This document shows positions 8,111-17,106 of a DNA stretch of 64,000 nucleotides, piece by piece. Position numbers and translations under genes: made by a program. Position 1 is the first letter of the stretch. The number at the start of each line of letters is the position of its first letter. Below the pieces are notes generated by a model. It saw nothing but the letters and a program-made list of their open reading frames with translations. It was not told the origin of the DNA and searched no databases. This DNA comes from Verrucomicrobiia bacterium DG1235 (GTDB lineage Bacteria; Verrucomicrobiota; Verrucomicrobiia; Opitutales; Opitutaceae). The stretch is taken from NCBI GenBank assembly GCA_000155695.1, contig DS990592.1, positions 1,574,556-1,638,555 on the forward strand, given 5' to 3'.

Positions 8111-8635
8111 ATGCTCCTCGAGTATTTCGTAGAACTACGCGACTTTTTCGACAAGGGCGGCTCCGTCCTCTTCGCCATTTTCGCCGTGCTCACGCTCATG
8201 TGGATTCTTATCCTAGAGCGGCTCTTCTTCTTCCTGTTTCGCATGAAAGATCTTCACGATTCGACTCTGCGAGATTGGGAAGCCCGGCAGGACAAATCCT
8301 CATGGAAAGCCCACAAAGTTCGTGATGCCATGGTAGTCACCATGCGTCTGCTCGCGACCAAGCGAATCGGACTCATCCGCACCCTCGTCGCCATTTGCCC
8401 TCTTCTCGGCATACTCGGCACCGTCGCCGGCATGATATTCGTCTTCGACGTCATAACCATCACCGGTACCGGAAACGCCCGCGGCATGGCCGCAGGCATC
8501 ACCAAGGCGACCCTCCCGACCATGGCCGGTCTCGTCGCTTCCCTCTCAGGCCTCCTCTGCGCCGTTCGACTCGAACGCGCCGCCCAGCGAGCCGAAGAAA
8601 AACTCGTCGACGAGCTACAGATCGACACCCCCTAA
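8111..8635 (+). CDS. exbB: MotA/TolQ/ExbB proton channel family protein, short form
   Basis: This 174-residue protein is the classical small ExbB: one N-terminal membrane helix (about residues 17-39, FAIFAVLTLMWILILERLFF), a short cytoplasmic loop, and the paired C-terminal helices with ICPLLGILGTVAGMIFVF and MAGLVASLSGLLCAVRLE. The LLGxxGTVxGM signature is shared with the larger upstream subunit. It forms the proton channel with ExbD in the inner membrane. Three bases separate its stop from the following ExbD start. Confidence 0.92.
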   Translation: MLLEYFVELRDFFDKGGSVLFAIFAVLTLMWILILERLFFFLFRMKDLHDSTLRDWEARQDKSSWKAHKVRDAMVVTMRLLATKRIGLIRTLVAICPLLGILGTVAGMIFVFDVITITGTGNARGMAAGITKATLPTMAGLVASLSGLLCAVRLERAAQRAEEKLVDELQIDTP

Positions 8636-8638
8636 CCC

Positions 8639-9043
8639 ATGGCACGACGCAGCAGACAACGCAAAGACGAGCAGACCATCGACATCACTCCGATGCTCGA
8701 CGTGGTCTTCATCATGCTCATCTTCTTCATCGTCACGACTTCCTTCGTTAAAGAAACCGGCATCCAAGTCACACGTCCGGAAGCCATTACCGCAGAACTC
8801 AAGGAACGCGGAAACATTCTCATCGGCGTCCAAGAAAACGGAGAAGTCTGGATCAACAAAAACCGTGTCGAAATGGCAGCTGTGCAAACAGTGATCGAAC
8901 GCCTTCGCTCGGAAGCCCCCGAAGGTGAAACAGTCATCGTCGCGGACAAAACAGCTGACAACGCTGTCGTAATCCAGGTCATGCAACAATTAGCGCGAGC
9001 GGGCATCGGCCAAGTATCCATCGCCGCCGAAAACGACCAGTAA
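8639..9043 (+). CDS. exbD: biopolymer transport protein ExbD, copy 1
   Basis: This 134-residue protein has a short basic N-terminus, the signature IDITPMLDVVFIMLIFFIV containing the essential membrane aspartate of ExbD/TolR, then a periplasmic domain of about 90 residues. It pairs with ExbB to harvest proton-motive force. The region encoding the membrane segment (about 8690-8762) is almost identical at DNA level to the same region of the next gene (9101-9173), so the two ExbD genes are a tandem duplication or have been homogenised by gene conversion. Confidence 0.95.
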   Translation: MARRSRQRKDEQTIDITPMLDVVFIMLIFFIVTTSFVKETGIQVTRPEAITAELKERGNILIGVQENGEVWINKNRVEMAAVQTVIERLRSEAPEGETVIVADKTADNAVVIQVMQQLARAGIGQVSIAAENDQ

Positions 9044-9047
9044 TTTC

Positions 9048-9449
9048 ATGAGTCTCAAACATCGAAAGCATAAGAAGGACGAGTCCGAGATCGATATCAC
9101 ACCGATGCTCGACGTCGTTTTCATCATGCTCATCTTCTTCATCGTCACGACCTCCTTCGTTAAGGAGAAAGGCATCGAAGTCGCCAGTCCTTCAAGCAAC
9201 GCCGCCGTAAAAAGCGACAAGGGCAATATCGTAATAGAACTCGACAGCTCCGGCACCATTCTCGTCAACAAGAAGGCCGTCTCCCTCGAAGCAGTCCGCC
9301 CAAACGTCGAACGACTCCTGGCAGAGCTCCCCGAGGCATCAGTCATCCTCGCCGCTCAAAAAGGCTCCCAAGTCAACGACCTCGTCGTAATCGTAGACCA
9401 AGCTCGCCAGGCTGGAGCCCGCCAAGTGTCGCTCGCCTCCACTGAATGA
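9048..9449 (+). CDS. exbD: biopolymer transport protein ExbD, copy 2
   Basis: Second ExbD (133 residues) with the same IDITPMLDVVFIMLIFFIV core and a diverged periplasmic domain. Two ExbD subunits in tandem suggest a heteromeric ExbD pair; ExbD acts as a dimer in the channel. The stop codon overlaps the start of tonB by four bases (ATGA at 9446-9449), indicating translational coupling. Confidence 0.95.
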   Translation: MSLKHRKHKKDESEIDITPMLDVVFIMLIFFIVTTSFVKEKGIEVASPSSNAAVKSDKGNIVIELDSSGTILVNKKAVSLEAVRPNVERLLAELPEASVILAAQKGSQVNDLVVIVDQARQAGARQVSLASTE

Positions 9450-10114
9450 TGAACTCTACATCGTCCAACACTCCCGTTCTCATAGGTAAATGGATCGTAT
9501 CCATAACGCTCGGCTTCGCTGTCGCGCTCCTGCTCTTTGGCCTCATGATCAGGCTGGTAAGCTCAGGCGACGCCATGACAGGCAACAGCTCCGACATCGG
9601 CAACGTCAACTTTGTGCGCCTTCGCATCGAAGATCAGGTCAAAGTCAAGGAACGCAAACGCCCGGACGAGCCGCCTCCGCCCAAGAAGCCACCCCCACCG
9701 AAACGCATGGAAATGGAACAGGTTGAGCAACCTGACACTCCTACTCCGCAAATCACTATACCAAATCTCAACTTGCCGACCGTTTCCGGAGCAGGCGCCT
9801 CGATCGGCGGCTTCGGCCTCGCTCAAGGCGCGGGCGAAGATCGAAATTCAAAATCGATGCTCCGATCTCGAATCGACCCGATCTACCCGCAACAAGCAGC
9901 TCTGGAAGGCCTCGAAGGTTCAGTGCGAATGCGCGTCACCATCGGCAAGGACGGGGCTCCCACAAAAGTTGACGTCATCGACTACACCGACCGCATATTC
10001 GTAAATCCCGCTCGGCGCGCTATCTTCCGTTGGAGATGGGAGCCAGCCTACGAAAACGGTGAACCCATCGAATGGACCTACACAGCTGTGATGCCCTTCA
10101 AGCTAACCAATTAA
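9446..10114 (+). CDS. tonB: TonB family energy transducer
   Basis: TonB carries energy from the ExbB-ExbD motor to outer-membrane receptors. The 222-residue protein has an N-terminal membrane anchor (about 12-36), a periplasmic proline-rich spacer (PDEPPPPKKPPPPKR, about 70-90), and a C-terminal TonB domain (about 135-222) with YPQQAALEGLEGSVRMRVTI, then a WRWEPAYENG segment. Length and order are normal. The intact receptor at 2974-5745 is a plausible client. It overlaps the preceding exbD by four bases. Confidence 0.93.
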   Translation: MMNSTSSNTPVLIGKWIVSITLGFAVALLLFGLMIRLVSSGDAMTGNSSDIGNVNFVRLRIEDQVKVKERKRPDEPPPPKKPPPPKRMEMEQVEQPDTPTPQITIPNLNLPTVSGAGASIGGFGLAQGAGEDRNSKSMLRSRIDPIYPQQAALEGLEGSVRMRVTIGKDGAPTKVDVIDYTDRIFVNPARRAIFRWRWEPAYENGEPIEWTYTAVMPFKLTN

Positions 10115-10137
10115 TCATTCCGTATTCGAAAATCTAA

Positions 10138-11382
10138 ATGAATCTCTCGAGTTTCAGACATGTCATCGTAGCCATTGTCGCCCTCACCCTGAGCGCGACG
10201 GCCTTCTCACAATCCTTCGAAAACGACCGCATCTACAACGCTTACCTGAAAATCCAAGATGCGACCGTCGCCGGACAATTCGAGGAAGCTCTCGTCGGCA
10301 TTAACAAACTAGCGGGCTACAAGACCGCAGACATCGAGACAGCCGCCATTCTCCGCGCTCGCGGCTTCATTCTGCTCAACCTCAAGCGTGAAGAGGATGC
10401 GATCAACGACTTCCAAGTCGCCCTCGATCTCGGCGTTTTGAACAACGTCATGCAGCAGGAGATGCGCTACCTCATCACCAACCTGCTCGCGGCGAAGGAA
10501 GAATGGCAGCCCGCCTACGAAATGTACAAGACCTGGCTAGAGATTTCGACTTCCCCAAAAGGCCAATCCGAAGACCTGCCACAGCCCGACGCAGACGGAT
10601 ATCAGCTAGGCGCCGCGATTGCCAGCAACTGCGATGACTACGCCTTCGCTCTCGAATGCACCGAAAAGGCCATCGACCTGAACTCCAAACCGGATCGCGA
10701 TCTCTATAACCTACTCATCGCCCTCAATTTTCAGGCAAAGGATCTCAAGCAAGCGGTTGCAGCCCTGAAACGCGCCCTCGCCCACTTTCCCGACGACGAA
10801 GAGTTCTGGCGAAACCTCTCCGGGATCTATCAAATGATCAAAGAGGACAAGGAAGCGCTCGCCGCGCTCGTAATCGCTTACGAAGAGGGCCTCATGACCT
10901 CCAAGGAAGAGTTCCTTTTGCTCGGTCGCTTCTACCTCTTCAACAAAATGCCCTTCAATGGAGCAATGGTCCTCTCCACCGGAATCGAAAACGGTACGAT
11001 CCCCAAGGAACCTGATACCCTAGAACTCCTCTCCCAGGCTTGGTTCGCCGCACGCGAATACGACAACAGCCTCTCCACGCTAATCGAAATCGTGAGAGAA
11101 ACCGGTGACGAGGAAGCAAGCCTCCGAGCCAGCCAAATCCTCATCGACAAGGAAGAGTACGAACAAGCGATCGAGCTCCTCGAGCTCTGCCAGCAGAACG
11201 AGAAGATCGAAGATCCCGGCATGCTCTATAAGCTCAAGGGTTACGCTCTCTTCGGCACAAAAGACTACGCCGAAGCCATCCAGGCATTCGACAAAGCCGC
11301 CCAGAGCGACCCAGAACTCACCGAGACAGTCACCCAATGGGTCGACTACTTAAAGACTGAGTTCATCGCTCAAGCTGAATAA
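10138..11382 (+). CDS. TPR-repeat periplasmic protein at the end of the TonB operon
   Basis: A signal peptide (about 1-24, ending AFSQ) leads into a mature protein of helical repeats. Several 34-residue TPR-like units are visible, for example the segments around AAILRARGFILLNLKREEDA, LYNLLIALNFQAKDLKQAVA and LYKLKGYALFGTKDYAEAIQ. TPR proteins commonly close operons of the DUF3450-TtpC-ExbB-ExbD-TonB type and probably act as a periplasmic or lipid-anchored scaffold. The gap after tonB is only 23 bases. Its precise partner cannot be read from the sequence. Confidence 0.85.
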   Translation: MNLSSFRHVIVAIVALTLSATAFSQSFENDRIYNAYLKIQDATVAGQFEEALVGINKLAGYKTADIETAAILRARGFILLNLKREEDAINDFQVALDLGVLNNVMQQEMRYLITNLLAAKEEWQPAYEMYKTWLEISTSPKGQSEDLPQPDADGYQLGAAIASNCDDYAFALECTEKAIDLNSKPDRDLYNLLIALNFQAKDLKQAVAALKRALAHFPDDEEFWRNLSGIYQMIKEDKEALAALVIAYEEGLMTSKEEFLLLGRFYLFNKMPFNGAMVLSTGIENGTIPKEPDTLELLSQAWFAAREYDNSLSTLIEIVRETGDEEASLRASQILIDKEEYEQAIELLELCQQNEKIEDPGMLYKLKGYALFGTKDYAEAIQAFDKAAQSDPELTETVTQWVDYLKTEFIAQAE

Positions 11383-11386
11383 AAGC

Positions 11387-11423
11387 AGCCCCCGCAGGGG
11401 CTAGCTTCGCCCTACCCTTTTTT
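11387..11423 (+). terminator. candidate terminator of the TonB operon
   Basis: AGCCCC and GGGGCT pair around a CGCA loop (11387-11402). A run of six T (11418-11423) follows, but 15 bases after the stem, which is further than usual, so this is a tentative call. Confidence 0.45.
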
Positions 11424-11452
11424 CTGAGAACTGTAGACCTAAAAGCTGAAAT

Positions 11453-13387
11453 ATGACCAAACGTATACTATTGATTCCGCTGTTAATTCTATTCTCGAGC
11501 TTAACGGCTTGGGGAAAAGGAGTGCCTGTGGAAACGCTGTTTAAAAAACCCGAATTCGCCTCCTTTCAAGTGTCGCCAAATGGTGAATACTTAGCCGTGC
11601 TCGCTCCCTTCGAAAGACGCCTCAACATACACGTCATCGAACTGGCGACCATGAACATTAACCGTGTCACAGGCATCAAAGACACGGATATCGCCGGCTT
11701 TCAATGGATCACCGACGATCGCATCTTCTTCCAAATGGACAACGGCGGCGACGAGTACTACGGGACCTTCGCCATCAACCGCGACGGCTCCAATCCAGTC
11801 ACCATAATGCCAATGCTCTCCGACGACGCGAGCTTCACTATTCCTCGCTACACTCGCGTCATCGATACATTGGATGACCAACCCGACTTCGTGCTAGTCG
11901 CTAACAATGAAGACAGAGCCGAACACCCAGATATCTTCCTCCTCAATATTCACACCGGGCGAAAGAAAATCCACCTTTCAAACCCTGGAAACGTTTCCGG
12001 TTGGATTACGGATCATAACGGTATCGTCCGCATCGGAGCCGTTCGAAACGAAAAAGTGACCGACGTTATCAGCTCGGGCCTAGTCTATCGAAACAGCGAG
12101 GAAGAGGAGTTTCGCGAACTTGTTCCCTACTCCGAAGACGAGCCAAAGCTCTCTCCACTCGCTTTCGACTATGACGGCAAAACCCTCTACGTTTCCACTC
12201 GCCCGAAAGGGGAAAAGACAGCCGGCATCTATACCTTCGACCTCGAAACGAAAGAGCTAGGAGAGCTTATTTTCCGCGACGAAACCTACGATATCGGTGG
12301 AGTTTTCGTATCCGACTTCACCAAAAAACTCTCAGGCTACGGCATCGATCGAGACAAGCCCGAGTTCGTCTGGCTCGATGAAGAAAAGGCCCAAATCCAA
12401 AAGGCAATGGACGACGCCTTTCCGGACACCATCAACAGTCCCACTAGCATGAGCGATGACGAATCCGTCATGGTGTACACCTCCTACTCCTCTCGCCAGC
12501 CTGCATTCTATAACCTCATCTCCCTTCGCGGCGGAACCCTAAAACTCACGCCCCTCGGCAAGTCGCGTGAATGGATCAAACCGGAAACTCAATCCGAGCA
12601 AGAGCCCTATACGATCGAAGCCCGCGATGGCACCACTCTGCACGGCTACATCTGGTTTCCACCAAACGCCGATCGCAAAAACCTACCTCTCATCGTCAAC
12701 CCGCACGGCGGACCAAACGCTCGCGACTCTTACGGCTGGGATCCACGCGTCCAGTTTTTCACCACTCGCGGTTTTGCAGTCCTGCAAGTCAACTTCCGAG
12801 GAAGTGAAGGCTACGGATATGACTTCATCAAGGCAGGTCACAAAAAATGGTGGTACGAGATGCAGTACGACGTCCGCGACGCCGTCCAATGGGCCATTGA
12901 CCAAGGCTACGCCGATGAAAAGAAGATCGGTATCTACGGCGGCTCCTACGGCGGCTACGCGGTCATGGCTCAGCTCACCAAGTATCCTGAGCTCTACAAC
13001 TTCGGTATCAATGTCGTCGGCGTCGTCGATACCGAAGAAATGTTGAAGTACGAGAAAGCGACCTCCGACTCAGCCTTCGCATTCTGGCAAAGCCGTATCG
13101 GCAAACTTGATGATGACATCGACATGATTCGCGAGTCCTCCCCCATCAATCACCTCGAGAGACTCGACGATCCCGTCTTCATCATCCACGGCGTCCGCGA
13201 TCCGCGCGTCCCCATCAAGCAAGCGGAAATGCTCCGAAGCGCCATGAAGAAAAAGAAAAAGAAATTCGAATGGCTCGTGAAGCGAGACGAAGGCCACGGA
13301 TTCCGCAAAGAGGAAAACCAGTTCATCCAGTTCAACCGAATGGAAGACTTCATAGCTCCCTTCATGAAAAAGTGGGGAATGAACTAA
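11453..13387 (+). CDS. S9 family (prolyl oligopeptidase-type) secreted peptidase
   Basis: A signal peptide (about 1-21, ending AWGK) is followed by a beta-propeller of about 370 residues and a C-terminal alpha/beta-hydrolase domain. The catalytic serine is S498 in GGSYGGYA. The acid is D583 in HGVRDPRVP and the histidine is H615 in DEGHGF, giving the Ser-Asp-His order of S9 enzymes. NPHGGPNARD is the oxyanion-region motif of the dipeptidyl/acylaminoacyl-peptidase group. It most likely trims short peptides in the periplasm. Transcribed alone, between the TonB operon and a bidirectional terminator at 13421-13454. Confidence 0.93.
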   Translation: MTKRILLIPLLILFSSLTAWGKGVPVETLFKKPEFASFQVSPNGEYLAVLAPFERRLNIHVIELATMNINRVTGIKDTDIAGFQWITDDRIFFQMDNGGDEYYGTFAINRDGSNPVTIMPMLSDDASFTIPRYTRVIDTLDDQPDFVLVANNEDRAEHPDIFLLNIHTGRKKIHLSNPGNVSGWITDHNGIVRIGAVRNEKVTDVISSGLVYRNSEEEEFRELVPYSEDEPKLSPLAFDYDGKTLYVSTRPKGEKTAGIYTFDLETKELGELIFRDETYDIGGVFVSDFTKKLSGYGIDRDKPEFVWLDEEKAQIQKAMDDAFPDTINSPTSMSDDESVMVYTSYSSRQPAFYNLISLRGGTLKLTPLGKSREWIKPETQSEQEPYTIEARDGTTLHGYIWFPPNADRKNLPLIVNPHGGPNARDSYGWDPRVQFFTTRGFAVLQVNFRGSEGYGYDFIKAGHKKWWYEMQYDVRDAVQWAIDQGYADEKKIGIYGGSYGGYAVMAQLTKYPELYNFGINVVGVVDTEEMLKYEKATSDSAFAFWQSRIGKLDDDIDMIRESSPINHLERLDDPVFIIHGVRDPRVPIKQAEMLRSAMKKKKKKFEWLVKRDEGHGFRKEENQFIQFNRMEDFIAPFMKKWGMN

Positions 13388-13420
13388 GGCTCGATTTCCA
13401 AAACAACAAAATTTCAAAAC

Positions 13421-13454
13421 AAAAACGGCTCGCTGGTATCAGCGAGCCGTTTTT
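13421..13454. terminator. bidirectional terminator between convergent genes
   Basis: ACGGCTCGCTG and CAGCGAGCCGT form a perfect 11-bp stem with a GTAT loop (13425-13450). A-runs lie on the left and T-runs on the right, so it can end both the S9 peptidase transcript (+) and the glycosyltransferase transcript (-). Confidence 0.9.
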
Positions 13455-13482
13455 CGTGAAGCACTTCCGAGAGCCATCTCCA

Positions 13483-14574
13483 CTAGCTCTCCACCGCGAC
13501 ACAGGGCTTAATCGTATCCAAAACCTCCTGAGCCGTATGCTCCCATCGCGGCAAAATCTTCGTTTGGATTCCGTGTTTCAAGTCGGAAACCAGATGACGA
13601 TTTTCAATGAGCCGCCCAAGCTGCACCGCAAGGTCCTCGGACTCGCCCGATTCAAAAAAACTACAGCCACCAAAACGTGAAGTCTCCCTCACCGGCGGCA
13701 ACTTGGAACTCAAAACCGGTAGCCCGCTCCAGAGCGATTCCAGCACCGGTAAACCGCAGCCCTCAGCCCTTGAGGCGAATAGCATCAAATCCATCTCGGG
13801 AATCAGTCGCTTAAGCTCATGATCCTCCAGATGGCCATGCAAGGTGATCGCTCGACCGGATTTCATCATGCGCTTCATACGGCGCTCGATGTCTTTTCCG
13901 AAATAAGGATTCGCCCGCCCGACAACGTGTAGGTTGAACTCCACTCCATCGTCCCAAAGCCGACTACACGCATCCAGAGCGATATCCTGTCCCTTGCGCT
14001 TCTCGATGATCCCCAGCATCAGCACGTCGAACCGCTCTGCCTCGCGATCCTTCGGAATCATCGAATCCTTAAATAAGCCATCCGCTCCCAACTGAAGAGA
14101 CTTCACCGATGGCGAATACTCGTAGCCAAGCCATTCCCAATACTCTTCGAGTACAATCGAGCTGTGCTGAGACACTCCAAACACGCCATCAAAGAGACTC
14201 AGCATCTTCATGTAGCTGGGGTGACGCTGCACACTGTGAGGCCAGGTAAATTCGGGATGACGCAACGGAATCGCGTCATGAAAAATTGCATACGCCCGGC
14301 ACGCCCCCGATCTCAGAAAAGCTTCGATCCCCGGACGCTCGAAGTCATTGAACAATTCCGCCGTCAGCAAGACGTCCTCCGCCTCGACCGAAAAATCCCG
14401 ACCAAGCTCCGGAGCCTTGAACGACTGCTTGCGATCACTCCAAACGACTTCGACCAACTCCTCTCCCAGCGCCTTCTTCAACTCCATCTTTAGACAGCTC
14501 GAGACCCGAAGCACTCCCGAATAATGGGACTGCTTGCTTGCTTTCGTTACGTCAAATAGAAGGCGGCCGGACAT
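13483..14574 (-). CDS. family 4 glycosyltransferase
   Basis: This 363-residue protein has the GT-B fold of family GT4, retaining transferases that use nucleotide sugars. The C-terminal half shows LMLGIIEKRKGQDIALDA, which is the hinge/nucleotide-binding start, and SRAEGCGLPVLESLWSGLPV with the E-x7-E motif that contacts the donor. FHDAIPLRHPEF and GVSQHS in the N-terminal half are typical of mannosyl/rhamnosyl-type GT4 enzymes. Acceptor unknown; a cell-surface polysaccharide is likely. There is no membrane helix. It is separated by 96 bases from the upstream minus-strand gene and may be its own transcript. Confidence 0.88.
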   Translation of the reverse strand: MSGRLLFDVTKASKQSHYSGVLRVSSCLKMELKKALGEELVEVVWSDRKQSFKAPELGRDFSVEAEDVLLTAELFNDFERPGIEAFLRSGACRAYAIFHDAIPLRHPEFTWPHSVQRHPSYMKMLSLFDGVFGVSQHSSIVLEEYWEWLGYEYSPSVKSLQLGADGLFKDSMIPKDREAERFDVLMLGIIEKRKGQDIALDACSRLWDDGVEFNLHVVGRANPYFGKDIERRMKRMMKSGRAITLHGHLEDHELKRLIPEMDLMLFASRAEGCGLPVLESLWSGLPVLSSKLPPVRETSRFGGCSFFESGESEDLAVQLGRLIENRHLVSDLKHGIQTKILPRWEHTAQEVLDTIKPCVAVES

Positions 14575-14670
14575 CTGAAAATCGATAATTCGCTACTGAA
14601 CATGTAAAGATGAACCAGAGTAGAAATCTCTCAAGCTTCTACCCGAGAATTATTCCCAAAGCCCGCCGCC

Positions 14671-15786
14671 TTATTCCTCAACGACTCGAATGTATAAGCC
14701 TGCCGGGTCTAGTTCGTCAGGAATCGTAAACAAAAGAGATTCCGCGTCAGCCTCGGCTGAACCCACCGCCGCCCAATTCTCCAGGTCCACGCTGCTCTCC
14801 ACCCTGTAAAAATAGCCAGGCACCGCCTCGATCGCTACCTGCAGCCCTTCACCCGGAAAATAGTCCCGATCGATGATCTTCAAACCATACTCAGCCGGAG
14901 CGGAAGGATCGTAGCTTGCTCGATCCCCAAAAAGCTGCACCAAGCGAGAATCGCTCACCTCGACCGGATCCGTAAAATCAGAGCCTTCAATCCATGACGG
15001 AATACGCGGACGACGTAGACGGAAATAGTCTATCTCCGCATGCAGATCCGGACTGCCCCCAGCTATTGAACTCTGATTGTGGACAAGCGGATCCATTTGC
15101 GAGACCGACTCCCAATCGGTGTAGACTGTGATTCCAACCTGCAGCGTATCCTGCATATCAGGACGCTCATAGCGACGATGCACCTCCCACTCCCCTCCAT
15201 CAAGCTGCCGAAGCACGAGAAAAACGTCACCTACTCTAGCTATCTGAATCAAAGCACGCGGAGCCCCGGCATCGATTTCCAGACTCGAAGCGCTATTAAG
15301 CGTCGATTTTACCTCGAATTGGTAGTTTCCAGGAGCGTTGCCCGTTCCCAAGGAAAGAAATAGATAATTCTCGCCGCCTGCCGACCAATCCGAAGGCTGA
15401 GTGATACCATCTCTTGGCGTGCGAACCATAATTCCAGCCAATGAATAAGACGATCCCGGCGGTCCATTCACGGCTCGATTTCGAGCTTCCACATCGATCG
15501 TAGCCACGAAATCTCCCTGCACGAGCTTGTACATCAAGATTCCGCGATAGTCACGGTACCAGGTGCTCGTCCTCGGAACCATCGTAAGATAGCCCTCACG
15601 GGATTGCCCGATATCCACAGACAGCATTTGATCCGCCCCCCATCCCTCGGACTCATAGATCCGCGACCAACTGGCTAGGCTCGAAGCATCCTCAAACTCG
15701 TCGCTTAGTGGGGTCAGGTCATCAGCTAAAGAACGCGAAACAAATAGGACAAAGAGAATCAGGCTTGGATACTTAAACGTGCTCAC
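14671..15786 (-). CDS. secreted beta-sandwich protein (DUF1349/LamG-like) with a Verrucomicrobial C-terminal element
   Basis: A signal peptide (about 1-21, ending SLAD) is followed by a concanavalin-like beta-sandwich of about 230 residues. It has segments such as GDFVATIDVEARN, SLAGIMVRTPR and YFRLRRP that resemble DUF1349 carbohydrate-associated domains. The last 60 residues contain YFYRVESSVDLENWAAVGS and end LYIRVVEE, an element I associate with the ends of secreted Verrucomicrobial proteins. No catalytic motif is seen, so it may bind carbohydrate at the cell surface. The family call is by overall pattern only. Confidence 0.6.
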   Translation of the reverse strand: MSTFKYPSLILFVLFVSRSLADDLTPLSDEFEDASSLASWSRIYESEGWGADQMLSVDIGQSREGYLTMVPRTSTWYRDYRGILMYKLVQGDFVATIDVEARNRAVNGPPGSSYSLAGIMVRTPRDGITQPSDWSAGGENYLFLSLGTGNAPGNYQFEVKSTLNSASSLEIDAGAPRALIQIARVGDVFLVLRQLDGGEWEVHRRYERPDMQDTLQVGITVYTDWESVSQMDPLVHNQSSIAGGSPDLHAEIDYFRLRRPRIPSWIEGSDFTDPVEVSDSRLVQLFGDRASYDPSAPAEYGLKIIDRDYFPGEGLQVAIEAVPGYFYRVESSVDLENWAAVGSAEADAESLLFTIPDELDPAGLYIRVVEE

Positions 15787-15879
15787 GATACCCAGCTATT
15801 CGACAAAGTCGCCCTCTATTGAGCCCACTAGTCAAAATTGAGTTACTTCTGCAACTCTAGCGGCCCACGCTACGCGTCA

Positions 15880-17070
15880 TCACCCACTGACAACTTCCAA
15901 ACACTCAAGGAGATACCCAGTATTCCTATCAGCCACAAATTCTCGCTCCACCCACTCCCGAGCGGATTTTGAGAGTCTTCGCCGCAATTCAGCATCTACC
16001 TGCAGCTCTACACAGCGCTCCACCCAGCGCTCCGGCTCCCACGGAGCGCAAACAAATCCAGTCACTCCGTCTTCCACCGCCTCGACCACCCCGGAAACAG
16101 GCGATCCAATCACCACCGCGCCACTTGCCATCGCTTCGGGAACCACATTGGGAAGCCCATCCCGATCGCCGCTAGCAGCCACAACCCCGGTATGAAAAAG
16201 CAAATCCGCCCATTGCAGCTCTTCCAAAACCTCCTCCTCGCTCAAGCGTCCGGTCAAGGCAACCCGATCATCCAACCCGAGGCCTTTGATCCCCGCCGCG
16301 ATTTCCTCCTCCATCGGCCCGTCCCCGATGATCTTCGCCTCGAAATCGATCCCCGCCTCCTTCAGCCTACGGTAAATCTCCAGCTGATACGGAAACCCTT
16401 TCTTCTCCACCAGACGAGCCACGCACACGATCCGTAAACTTGGACAAGTCTCGCGCGGCTCGCGAGCTTGCGGCAAAGCGTTCAATCCACGGCGAATCCG
16501 CTTCACCTTTCCGCTATCGCAAAGGTCCCGTATCCGATCAGCCGCTACATCGGTCGACACATGAACCAAGGCCGCTCGCTTGAGCTTCTCCTGCAGCAGC
16601 CAATCGCCGCCGTGCTCGAAAATATCATACGCGTGCGCCCCAGTCGAGAATCGCACGCCCGTCAATGCCTCTGCCATCATACCGAAAGCCGCCGGGGCGC
16701 TCGCCCACACGCAATGCACTATATCCGGAGCGTAGTCCCGTATTCGCTTCTCCAATACTATCGCAGCCCCAAAGCCCAGCAGATTTTCCGCGAAATTCAA
16801 AAACGAAGCCGGTTTGCGAACATTCATCTCTCGAGCAATCGCGCTCAAAGCTCCACCTCTTCGAAAAAACGCCAACGGCAGCAAATACAGAAGCTTCAGA
16901 AGCGACCCTTTGTTGAAACGAATAACCGGATACCCCTCGAAGCTATTCTCGCCCGCATGCAGCGATATGATCTCAATCTCCACGCCCGCCTTGATTAAGG
17001 CCCGAGCCTCGCGCTGAAGAAAGGTCTCTGAGTAGACCGGAAAACTTGTCGTTACATAAAGGATACGCAT
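15880..17070 (-). CDS. family 4 glycosyltransferase
   Basis: A 396-residue GT-B enzyme. The N-terminus MRILYVTTSFPVYSETFLQR is the standard start of GT4 proteins that process colanic-acid-like or lipid-linked sugars. The C-terminal donor domain has VARLVEKKGF and DGLPNVVPEAMASG, with E-x7-E-type spacing around PEAMA. It is the last gene of a minus-strand run recN-SDR-GT-GT, following the MGDG-synthase-like gene by 36 bases. It probably adds a sugar to a lipid or surface glycan; donor and acceptor are unknown. Confidence 0.88.
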   Translation of the reverse strand: MRILYVTTSFPVYSETFLQREARALIKAGVEIEIISLHAGENSFEGYPVIRFNKGSLLKLLYLLPLAFFRRGGALSAIAREMNVRKPASFLNFAENLLGFGAAIVLEKRIRDYAPDIVHCVWASAPAAFGMMAEALTGVRFSTGAHAYDIFEHGGDWLLQEKLKRAALVHVSTDVAADRIRDLCDSGKVKRIRRGLNALPQAREPRETCPSLRIVCVARLVEKKGFPYQLEIYRRLKEAGIDFEAKIIGDGPMEEEIAAGIKGLGLDDRVALTGRLSEEEVLEELQWADLLFHTGVVAASGDRDGLPNVVPEAMASGAVVIGSPVSGVVEAVEDGVTGFVCAPWEPERWVERCVELQVDAELRRRLSKSAREWVEREFVADRNTGYLLECLEVVSG

Positions 17071-17106
17071 AGGAAACTAGCGGCAATAGCCCAAACTAGC
17101 TCCTCG

